Origin: Paraburkholderia sabiae
GTDB lineage: Bacteria; Pseudomonadota; Gammaproteobacteria; Burkholderiales; Burkholderiaceae
Direction of reading: 5' to 3'
DNA: 64,000 nt
Assembly: GCF_030412785.1 (NCBI RefSeq)
Contig: NZ_CP125295.1
Span: forward strand, 1,798,001-1,862,000
Positions 34,996 through 42,243 of this stretch are shown piece after piece (within the stretch, counting starts at the first letter, position 1; each line of letters begins with the position of its first letter). The notes below the pieces were generated by a model. That model saw nothing but the letters and a program-made list of their open reading frames with translations, was not told the origin of the DNA and did no database searches. The position numbers and the translations under genes were made by a program.

Positions 34996-36141
34996 TCAGC
35001 CCAAGTGACGCGAAATGATCAGCTTCTGGATATGGCTGGTGCCTTCGTAGATCTTCGTGATGCGCACATCGCGCAGATAGCGCTCCACAGGGAAGTCGGT
35101 CAGATAGCCGTAGCCGCCGTGAATCTGCAGCGCGTCGGAGCACACTTTCTCGGCGATCTCGCTGGCGAACAGCTTCGCAATCGACGCTTCCTTGATGCAG
35201 TCGACACCCGCATCGCGCAAACGCGCCGCGTGCAGGCAGTATTGCCACGCGACATCCACCTGCGCGGCCATGTCGGCGAGATCGAAAGCGACGCCTTGCA
35301 GTGCGATAAGCGGCGCGCCGTATGCCTCGCGCTCACGCGCGTACTTGACGGCTGCATCGAGCGCCGCCTGCGCGACACCCGCCGCGATGAACGCAATGCC
35401 GATGCGGCCGTCGCACAGACCGCCCATCACCGTGCGATAGCCGTCGCCTTGCGCGCCCAGCAGATTCGCCGCCGGAACGCGATAGTCTTCAAGCGCGATC
35501 TGCGCCGTGTGCGCGGTGTGCTGGCCGAGTTTGCTCTCGACGCGCGTCACGTGATAGCCAGGCGCGCTCGGGTCGATGAGGAACGTGCTTGCGCCGCGTT
35601 TGCCGGCGGCTTTGTCGGTGATCGCGAACACGACGCCGACGCCCGCTTCGCTGCCGTTCGAAATGAACTGCTTGGTGCCGTTCAGCACGAAGTGGTCGCC
35701 GTCGCGGCGCGCGCTCGTGCGCAAGGCAGCGGTGTCGGAACCCGCATGCGGCTCGGTCAGCAGGAATGCGCCGATCGATTTGCCCGCTGCCATCGCGGGC
35801 AGATAGCGCTGCTTCTGTTCGTCGGTGCCGTGTTCGGCGATGCACAGCGCGGTGAAGTTGTGCACGTGGACGATCGTCGCGAGTCCCGCGTCGACCTTGG
35901 AGATTTCGTGTTGGGCGAGGCAGAAGTCGAGCACGCCCGCGCCCGTGCCGCCGTATTGCTCGGGGATCAGCATGCCGAGAAAGCCTAGCTCGGCAAGCGC
36001 CTTCAGTTCATCGCGCGGCCATGCCGATTCGCTATCGCGCTGCGCGGCAGTGGGGCCGACGATCTCGCTCGCGACGCGTCGCGCGGTCTCGCGGATCAGC
36101 GTCTGTTCTTCGGTGAAGAATCCATTCGACATGTCGGTCAT
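34996..36141 (-). CDS. Acyl-CoA dehydrogenase 4
   Basis: A 381-residue acyl-CoA dehydrogenase with all standard features: LTEPHAGSDTAALRTSARRDGDHFVLNGTKQFISNG, the catalytic Glu in KIYEGTSHIQKLIISRHLG, and SDALQIHGGYGYLTDFPVERYLRD. It is closest in pattern to short/branched-chain dehydrogenases. GAGG lies 9 bases upstream of the chosen start; a second ATG is three codons in. It is 60 bp downstream of the racemase/CoA-transferase gene on the same strand, likely one transcript driven from near operator site 4. Confidence 0.9.
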   Translation of the reverse strand: MTDMSNGFFTEEQTLIRETARRVASEIVGPTAAQRDSESAWPRDELKALAELGFLGMLIPEQYGGTGAGVLDFCLAQHEISKVDAGLATIVHVHNFTALCIAEHGTDEQKQRYLPAMAAGKSIGAFLLTEPHAGSDTAALRTSARRDGDHFVLNGTKQFISNGSEAGVGVVFAITDKAAGKRGASTFLIDPSAPGYHVTRVESKLGQHTAHTAQIALEDYRVPAANLLGAQGDGYRTVMGGLCDGRIGIAFIAAGVAQAALDAAVKYAREREAYGAPLIALQGVAFDLADMAAQVDVAWQYCLHAARLRDAGVDCIKEASIAKLFASEIAEKVCSDALQIHGGYGYLTDFPVERYLRDVRITKIYEGTSHIQKLIISRHLG

Positions 36142-36201
36142 TTCAGCTATGCCTCGATCAGGAGTTGCGTGTGTTGGGTGACGGTTGCGAGGAAGCCCGG
36201 A

Positions 36202-37314
36202 TCAACGGGCCGCCCAGTCGCGCAGCACGGCGTCGTTGTGCTGGCCGCGCCGCGGAATCGGGCCCGGCGTGCCGGCGGGCGTGGAGGAAAAGCGCGGTGC
36301 CGGACTTGGCTGCAGCACGCCGCCTTCGCGTGTATAGACGCCGCGTGCGCGCATGTGCGGGTGATCGGCGGCTTCTTCCGGACTCAGCACGGGCGCGAAG
36401 CACGCGTCGCTGCCTTCGAGCAGGCTGCACCATTCGTCACGGCTTCGGCTCGCAAACAGCGCGGCGAAGCGCTCGCGCAGTTGCGGCCAGGCTTGCGGAT
36501 CGTAGGGTTTGTCGAACGCAGGATCGGCGGCGAGGCCGAGCTTGTCGCGCAACTCGCGGTAGAACTTCGGTTCGAGCGATCCCACGGAAATGAACGCGCC
36601 ATCGGAACAGCGATAGGTGTTGTACCAGTGCGGGCCGTCGAGCAGGCTTTGGCCGCGTTGCTCGTGCATCTGTCCCGACGCCTGCAACGCCAGCAGCAAC
36701 GACGTCATGTGCGCGCTGCCGTCGATGATCGCCGCGTCGACGACCTGTCCGATACCCGTCGCGCGCGCGTGCAGGATGCCCGCGAGCAAGCCGACAGCCA
36801 GATACATCGAACCGCCGCCGACATCGCCGACGAGACTCGGCGGCGTCACGGGCGCTTCGCCCGGTTGTCCCGCGTACCAGAGCGCGCCCGACAGCGCGAT
36901 GTAGTTCAGGTCGTGCCCCGCAGCGTGCGCGAGCGGACCGTGCTGACCCCAGCCCGTCATGCGGCCATAGACGAGCCGCCCGTTGCGTTGCAGGCAGACA
37001 TCGGGGCCGAGACCGAGCCGCTCCATTACGCCGGGCCGCATGCCTTCGATCAGCGCATCGCAATGCTCGATGAGGCTCAACACGGTTTCGACGCCTTCGG
37101 GCGTTTTCAGATCGACCGATACGGAGCGTTTGCCGCGATTCGCGATCTGCGTATCGCCGAGGTCGAGTGCATCGACGGCGGTCTCGGCGCGCTCCGCGAC
37201 GACGACGTCCGCGCCCAGGTCGGCGAGCAGCATGCCGCAGAACGGACCCGGTCCAATCCCCGCGATTTCCAGCACCTTGAGCCCGGTAAGCGGGCCTTGT
37301 TTATTCGATGTCAT
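36202..37314 (-). CDS. CaiB/BaiF-family alpha-methylacyl-CoA racemase
   Basis: A 370-residue class III CoA-transferase-fold protein. The residues that act in alpha-methylacyl-CoA racemase are present with the right spacing: His134 (AAGHDLNYIALSG) and Asp164 (LVGDVGGGSMYL), 30 apart as in the mycobacterial enzyme. The N-terminal PLTGLKVLEIAGIGPGPFCGMLLADLGADVVVAER and GMTGWGQHGPLAH-type segment are also racemase-like. It epimerises 2-methylacyl-CoA so that only the (S) form enters beta-oxidation. A plain CoA-transferase role is less likely given the HD pair. It is divergent from the porin, with operator site 4 between. Confidence 0.88.
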   Translation of the reverse strand: MTSNKQGPLTGLKVLEIAGIGPGPFCGMLLADLGADVVVAERAETAVDALDLGDTQIANRGKRSVSVDLKTPEGVETVLSLIEHCDALIEGMRPGVMERLGLGPDVCLQRNGRLVYGRMTGWGQHGPLAHAAGHDLNYIALSGALWYAGQPGEAPVTPPSLVGDVGGGSMYLAVGLLAGILHARATGIGQVVDAAIIDGSAHMTSLLLALQASGQMHEQRGQSLLDGPHWYNTYRCSDGAFISVGSLEPKFYRELRDKLGLAADPAFDKPYDPQAWPQLRERFAALFASRSRDEWCSLLEGSDACFAPVLSPEEAADHPHMRARGVYTREGGVLQPSPAPRFSSTPAGTPGPIPRRGQHNDAVLRDWAAR

Positions 37315-37372
37315 TGGGTGTCCTGATTCGTTGCGTCAGGCCAATGATAGGGAGCGGAGGTGCGCGCCGTGC

Positions 37373-37389
37373 CCCCTATTCTTGAGGGG
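37373..37389. promoter_or_regulatory. 17-bp inverted repeat CCCCTA-N5-GAGGGG, site 4
   Basis: CCCCTA-TTCTT-GAGGGG between the racemase (58 bp to the left) and the porin (164 bp to the right). A -10-like TATTCT starts 23 bp downstream, at 37413, in the porin direction. Confidence 0.73.
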
Positions 37390-37553
37390 GCGATACCCGA
37401 AAAATGAAAGCCTATTCTTTGCCGTGCGCGGAGGCCGAGCACGGCCATCGAAGCGCGGGACAGATCGCAACGCTGCAGTCCGGCATGCGATCACGCATGA
37501 ATCGCACGATCCGCATCCTTTCGGGATGCGAATAATAAACGAAGGAGACATGC

Positions 37554-38669
37554 ATGCGATGGTTTGGTAAGGGAGTTTGCGGTGCTTCGTTGCTTGTCGC
37601 AGCAGGAGGGGCGGCGGCGCAGTCTTCAGTGACGCTGTATGGCGTAGCGGACGTGTTCCTTCAGTATCAGGGGAATGGCGCTAAACATGCCTTTTCGGAG
37701 CGCAGCGGCGGCAGCAGCGGATCGAACTTCGGACTCAAGGGAAGTGAAGATCTCGGCGGCGGATTGAAGGGCATATTCCAGCTCGAGAACGGCTATACCA
37801 TCAATAACGGCGGTCTGTTCGTCGACAGTTCGGCGCTGTTCTATCGTCAGGCATGGGTGGGCCTCGCGCACGACAGGTACGGCACGCTCACGTTCGGCCG
37901 GCAGTATCAGCCGACTTTCTGGGCCGTCTATCCAACCGATCCCTTCCGCGGCAACGAGGTCTTGTCGCCACTGTCGGCGGCGGCCAGCACGCTCGACCGG
38001 CACACGGTCGCCACCATTGCTGCCGCCGGTCGCAGCAGCAATTCGATCGTGTATCAGTCGCCTGTGCTCGGCGGCATGAAGCTGTACGCGATGTACGGTT
38101 TCGCGGCGACCACGACCCAGCCGCTGGTGACATCGACGGGCAATATGTACGACCTGGCGCTGACGTACACGGGTGCGAGCGCGTTCATCGGGCTGGCGTA
38201 TCAGAAGCAGCTGGGCGGCAGCGAGACGTTGCCGGGCTTGCCGAGGTCGCTCAATCTGCTGAACACCGAGCGTTTCACGGGCGCCGTGGCGTATCGCATC
38301 GGCATTGTGAATCTGCAGGCCAACTACACGTACAACCGTTCCGTCGACGCACCGGCGGGTTCCGTGGCGGCGGCGCTTGGCGCGGCGAACTCGTACAGCA
38401 TTGCGGAAGTGGGCGCGACCATTCAGGCGACGTCCGCCGATACGGTCGAGATCGCCGGAATCCAGCGCAAGACGCGCGGTGTGCATGAAAACACGCTCGG
38501 CATTCAGGTCGGCGCCGATCACGCGTTGTCCAAGCGCACGACGCTCTATGCGCGCGCCGGCTATATGAAGAACAACGGCGTCGCGACGATGAGCTGGCCC
38601 GGCAGCGTGGCAAGCGGACCGAACGCGTCGCAGGAACTCGTGGCGCTGGGCATGGCGCATCGCTTCTGA
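37554..38669 (+). CDS. Outer-membrane porin (OmpC-like, Burkholderiales type)
   Basis: A 371-residue trimeric general porin. Signal peptide MRWFGKGVCGASLLVAAGGAAAQ is followed by SSVTLYGVADVFLQYQ, the standard first strand of betaproteobacterial porins. SNFGLKGSEDLGGGLKGIFQLENGY and LTFGRQYQP (loop 3 region) are typical, and the chain ends in HRF with terminal Phe, the outer-membrane sorting signal. GAAGGAGA lies ahead of the ATG. Placed after operator site 4 and ahead of an SDR, so it is probably co-induced for substrate entry. Confidence 0.95.
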   Translation: MRWFGKGVCGASLLVAAGGAAAQSSVTLYGVADVFLQYQGNGAKHAFSERSGGSSGSNFGLKGSEDLGGGLKGIFQLENGYTINNGGLFVDSSALFYRQAWVGLAHDRYGTLTFGRQYQPTFWAVYPTDPFRGNEVLSPLSAAASTLDRHTVATIAAAGRSSNSIVYQSPVLGGMKLYAMYGFAATTTQPLVTSTGNMYDLALTYTGASAFIGLAYQKQLGGSETLPGLPRSLNLLNTERFTGAVAYRIGIVNLQANYTYNRSVDAPAGSVAAALGAANSYSIAEVGATIQATSADTVEIAGIQRKTRGVHENTLGIQVGADHALSKRTTLYARAGYMKNNGVATMSWPGSVASGPNASQELVALGMAHRF

Positions 38670-38688
38670 GCGCGCAGGAGGAAAAACG

Positions 38689-39435
38689 ATGGATCTGCAA
38701 GGAAAGGTAGCCGTGGTGACGGGCGCGGCATCGGGTCTCGGACTCGCGACGTGCAAGGCGCTCAAGGCGGCGGGCGCGACGGTCGTGGGATTCGACCTGA
38801 AACAGCAGCAACTCGACGACGCGCTCGGTCCGCATATGACGGGCATCGCCGTCGACGTCTCCGACGATTCGAGCGTGCAGACGGCGATCGAAACCGTGGT
38901 GGGCGTGCATGGCGGTATCCACGTCGCGGTGAATTGCGCGGGCGTGCTCGGGCCATGCAAGACGGTGTCGAAGGGCGTGCTGTTTCCGATGGATGTGTGG
39001 AACCGTGTGCTCGCCGTGAACCTGACGGGCACCTTCAATGTGATCCGCCACGCGGCGCTCGCGATGACACGCAACGACACGGCCGAAACGGGCGAGCGGG
39101 GCGTGATCGTCAACACGTCGTCGGGCGCGGCGCGGGCGGGGCAGATGGGGCAGGCCGCCTACAGCGCCAGCAAGGCGGGTGTGATGGGGATGACGTTGCC
39201 GATCGCACGCGACCTCGCCGAGCACGGCATTCGCGTGGTGTCGATTGCGCCGGGGCTGTTCGAATCGGGCATGTCGGCGGGCATGCCGGCGAAGGTCTCG
39301 GACGGGCTGATCGACAAGATGCTGTTCCCGCGCCGGATGGGCAAGGCGCAGGAGTTTGCGGCGCTGGTGCGGCACGTCGTCGAGAACGCTTATCTGAATG
39401 CGATGACGCTTGATATCGATTGCGGCATGCGTTGA
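38689..39435 (+). CDS. Short-chain dehydrogenase, HSD10-like 3-hydroxyacyl-CoA dehydrogenase
   Basis: A 248-residue SDR with VTGAASGLGLATCKALKAAGA (about 10-30), NCAGVLG, and catalytic Tyr-Lys in AAYSASKAGVMGMTLPIARDLAEHGIRVVSIAPGLFESGM. That last segment is typical of type II 3-hydroxyacyl-CoA dehydrogenase (HSD10), which acts on short and 2-methyl-branched (S)-3-hydroxyacyl-CoA. GGAGGAAAA precedes the ATG. It is 19 bp after the porin, so the two form a unit. This branched-chain preference fits the racemase nearby. Confidence 0.9.
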   Translation: MDLQGKVAVVTGAASGLGLATCKALKAAGATVVGFDLKQQQLDDALGPHMTGIAVDVSDDSSVQTAIETVVGVHGGIHVAVNCAGVLGPCKTVSKGVLFPMDVWNRVLAVNLTGTFNVIRHAALAMTRNDTAETGERGVIVNTSSGAARAGQMGQAAYSASKAGVMGMTLPIARDLAEHGIRVVSIAPGLFESGMSAGMPAKVSDGLIDKMLFPRRMGKAQEFAALVRHVVENAYLNAMTLDIDCGMR

Positions 39436-39450
39436 TGCTAAACCTGGGCG

Positions 39451-39478
39451 CGCCGGTTCGGTTGGGAGCGAACCGGCG
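39451..39478. terminator. Hairpin between convergent genes at the left border of the TIR locus
   Basis: Perfect 10-bp stem CGCCGGTTCG / CGAACCGGCG with an 8-base loop, between the SDR (plus) and TIR gene 1 (minus). No U-run. Confidence 0.6.
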
Positions 39479-39487
39479 TCGATTGCG

Positions 39488-40471
39488 TCACCCTTCGCCC
39501 GGCGTCGACAGTGCCTTCATGTGCGCTCTCAACTCCCTTTCGGCCTCGCGCAGCAGCTTCACACGATCGGTATCGTGTCCCAGCATCGCGATAGCGTCTG
39601 CGGCTTGTGCGTCTAGTATCGATTGCAGCAGTTGAGGATGTACACGCGGATCGAGGCGCTCGACGGCCAGCTTGAGCGCCTTCGCCGCCTGATACCCGAC
39701 AAAAGGCTTTTCCGATCCAATCATCTTCACCAGAAAAGGAAGCGCCTGGGCCGTAGCGAATGTCTGCAGTATCGCTATCGCGGCCAGGCGCTCTCCGGGC
39801 GCGCGACTGCTGGATAACTCGGAAAGCATCGGGTAGCAACTCACCGCGATCGATTTCATGCTCTGGAATATCTGTTCCATACGCGCGGTCCGCTCCGCCG
39901 ATGCTGACATCCGCTGTCGGGTCATTTCATACAGACGCGCGTACGCATAGATCTGCTCGCGAATGAGCTCCAGGCTCTGTGCGGTCTGATCGGCACGAAC
40001 CGCCGCCGTATTGACCGGCGTCCTCTGTGGCCGAGGCTGGGAAGCGAGGTTGCCGATTTCGCGTGCAATCTCTTTGAACGCGTCGTCGCGCGAGGGCCAT
40101 GAAGTCACTGGCTGCTGGTTTCGCGGCAGAGGCTGCAGTGCGCTGAAACGGGACTCCTCCCACAAGCATGGCCGAAGCAGAACTGGAATAACGTGGATAT
40201 CTTTTTCTTTCACGAGGGCAAGCGCCCGGTCGACCTCGACGCCGAAACTGTACTCGGATGCAAGGAAGTCGGCGCTGACGAGCAAAAGAATGATATCCGC
40301 GGACTCCAATGCATCGCTTATCTCCTGATCCCAGTCTTTTCCGGGGGTGATCTTGCGGTCGTGCCATTCCTCGATCTTCCCTTGTTGAACAAGCGTTGCC
40401 AGATGGGACGCGAGATTGGCCCGCAATTCCGCATCGACATGAGAGTAGGAGTAAAAGACACGTCGGCTCAT
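39488..40471 (-). CDS. TIR-domain protein with C-terminal HEAT-like region
   Basis: A 327-residue protein. Residues 1-105 form a TIR domain: RVFYSYSHVDAELRANLASHLATL, EEWHDRKITPGKDWDQEI, DIILLLVSADFLASEY, and FGVEVDRALALV with the presumed catalytic Glu79 of NADase-type TIRs. Residues 160-215 are helical, possibly coiled-coil (SLELIREQIYAYARLYEMTRQRMSASAERTARMEQIF). Residues 220-300 look like HEAT/ARM repeats (RLAAIAILQTFATAQALPFLVKMIG, QAAKALKLAVERLD). The frame is open further upstream to 40795, but that part has no TIR similarity and no ribosome site. Divergent from TIR gene 2. Role in NAD cleavage or signalling is inferred from the family. Confidence 0.82.
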   Translation of the reverse strand: MSRRVFYSYSHVDAELRANLASHLATLVQQGKIEEWHDRKITPGKDWDQEISDALESADIILLLVSADFLASEYSFGVEVDRALALVKEKDIHVIPVLLRPCLWEESRFSALQPLPRNQQPVTSWPSRDDAFKEIAREIGNLASQPRPQRTPVNTAAVRADQTAQSLELIREQIYAYARLYEMTRQRMSASAERTARMEQIFQSMKSIAVSCYPMLSELSSSRAPGERLAAIAILQTFATAQALPFLVKMIGSEKPFVGYQAAKALKLAVERLDPRVHPQLLQSILDAQAADAIAMLGHDTDRVKLLREAERELRAHMKALSTPGEG

Positions 40472-40793
40472 GTGGGACTCTCTTTGAATGCCTGTTGTGA
40501 CCTTGAAAAAATAGACCACACTTCGCGCGCTTTCCAGCGACACCAGCCAAACGTACGTTCGTTCGAGCAAACTTGTGCAGCGTCCGGCGAATCCTTTAAA
40601 CGCTGCATCGACAGTGCGCTCCCGCATCAACAGGTCAACTTGATCTGTTGGATTGTCCGCACAACAATTCAAATAGATTTCGCGGATTTCGTTTTGCATT
40701 CGTAAGCTCATATCGTCGGCATACCGTTGCCCGCAAGCGGACCTCGGCGCGCGAGCCGGCACGACATGCAGGGTTCTCTGAATCGGAGCCGCC
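40472..40793. other. Divergent regulatory region between the two TIR genes
   Basis: 322 bp of lower-GC DNA with A/T-rich patches around 40500 and 40660-40700, expected to hold both promoters. The minus-strand frame of TIR gene 1 stays open across it, so a longer form of that protein cannot be excluded. No palindrome or repeat stands out. Confidence 0.55.
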
Positions 40794-42239
40794 ATGGGCT
40801 ACGTGACCGGATACGAACACGACATCTTCATCAGCTACGCGCACATCGACAACACGCCGTTCGGCACGGAAAAAGGCTGGGTCACCGCATTCGTCGACGA
40901 TCTGAAGAACTATCTCGACCGGGGACTGGGCTGCCGGGATGTGTCGATCTGGATGGACCGCGAGCTGACCTGCAACGAAGCGTTCGCGGGCAGCATCGAG
41001 GATGCGTTGCGCAACAGCGCGACGCTGCTGGTCGTCGCGTCGCCAGGCTATCTGGGCTCGGAATGGTGCAAGCGCGAGCGCAATGCGTTTCATGGCGCCG
41101 TGCGCGAAAAAGCGCGCTCCGGTTCGCGCATGTTTCGCGTCGATCTCGACGATCTGAACCGCGACGATCTGCCTGCCGAGATCGGCGCCATTCTGCCGTG
41201 CCGTTTCTGGGCTAAAGACAGAAACGGAAACCCGCGCACGCTCGGCATGCCCGTTTGCGACGCAACGCGGGGCGACGACTATATTTCCGAACTCACGAGG
41301 CTGCGCGTCGATCTTGCCCGCGAGCTCAAGCGTCTGAAATCCCTGCATTCGAGCGACGCCGTCTCGCCGCTTGCGTCGCCCGCCATTTATCTCGCTGAAG
41401 TCACCGACGATCTCGACGGTCTCAGAGACGAACTCGATGCCTACGCGAAGCAGGCTGGTTTGCGTGTGCTGCCGGAAGCCTGGTATCCGCGCGACGACAT
41501 GACGGAGTACCGACGCCGGATGACGGCCGACCTCGCACAGAGCAAGGCCTATGTGCAACTGCTGGGCGGCTTGCCGGGCAAGCGGCCGCCCGGCTGGCCG
41601 ATGCGGCTCCCCGCCGTGCAGTGCGACGCCGCGCGCCAGGCAGGTTTGCCGATCCTGCAATGGCGGGCCCGCGAGGTCGATCTGGAAAGCGTGAAGCAGA
41701 CCTGTCCCGAGCACTACGAATTGCTGATGGGCGCCGACGTGCGCATGTGTGGCACCGAAGAGTTCAAGCGCGCGGTGATCGACGAGGCGCTGCGTCCGGC
41801 GCGCAAGGCGACCGAGAAGAAGAGCCATGCTTCTGACATTCACGTGTTCGTGAATTCGGCGACGCCGGACCTCGAGCTGGCGAGAGCCGTCTGCAAGCTG
41901 CTCGGCGACGAAGGCATCGGTTCGTCGTTGCCGCTGTCCGACGAAAGCGCGAAAGTTGCCGACGTGCGCGAAGACCTCGAAACGCAATTGAGTACCTGCG
42001 ACGGACTGATACTCGTGTACGGCAGCGCGCCCGTCGCGTGGGTCCGGCGCCAGTATGCGCAGGGCAGAAAGATCATCAGTCAGCGCGAGAGCCCGCTCAT
42101 CGCGATGGGACTCGTGGATGGGCCGCCGCCCGAGAAAGCCAGCGTCGATTTCCAGGTGCCGAACATGCACAGCCTCGACTGGCGCAACGGCATCCGGCCC
42201 GACATCTTGCGCGAGTTCATCGCGGCATTGCGAGGCTAG
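40794..42239 (+). CDS. TIR-domain protein with second TIR-like C-terminal domain
   Basis: A 481-residue protein in three parts. Residues 5-150 are a TIR domain (HDIFISYAHIDN, RDVSIWMDREL, ATLLVVASPGYLGSEWCKRERNAF, with Glu95 at the catalytic position). Residues 190-330 (AIYLAEVTDDLDGLRDELDAYAKQAG, AYVQLLGGLPGKRP) resemble the DUF4062-type domain found beside NTPases. Residues 343-435 (DIHVFVNSATPDLELARAVCKLLGDEG, CDGLILVYGSAPVAWVRRQY) look like a second, degenerate TIR/SEFIR domain that lacks the Glu. The STAND gene starts 4 bp after its stop, so the two are surely co-transcribed and probably work together. Confidence 0.85.
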   Translation: MGYVTGYEHDIFISYAHIDNTPFGTEKGWVTAFVDDLKNYLDRGLGCRDVSIWMDRELTCNEAFAGSIEDALRNSATLLVVASPGYLGSEWCKRERNAFHGAVREKARSGSRMFRVDLDDLNRDDLPAEIGAILPCRFWAKDRNGNPRTLGMPVCDATRGDDYISELTRLRVDLARELKRLKSLHSSDAVSPLASPAIYLAEVTDDLDGLRDELDAYAKQAGLRVLPEAWYPRDDMTEYRRRMTADLAQSKAYVQLLGGLPGKRPPGWPMRLPAVQCDAARQAGLPILQWRAREVDLESVKQTCPEHYELLMGADVRMCGTEEFKRAVIDEALRPARKATEKKSHASDIHVFVNSATPDLELARAVCKLLGDEGIGSSLPLSDESAKVADVREDLETQLSTCDGLILVYGSAPVAWVRRQYAQGRKIISQRESPLIAMGLVDGPPPEKASVDFQVPNMHSLDWRNGIRPDILREFIAALRG

Positions 42240-42243
42240 CGCC

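Noticed and set aside
40472..40795. N-terminal extension of TIR gene 1
   Set aside because: The frame is open, but the region has lower GC, no ribosome site at its ATGs, and would put about 108 unrelated residues ahead of a domain that is usually N-terminal. Kept only as an alternative.
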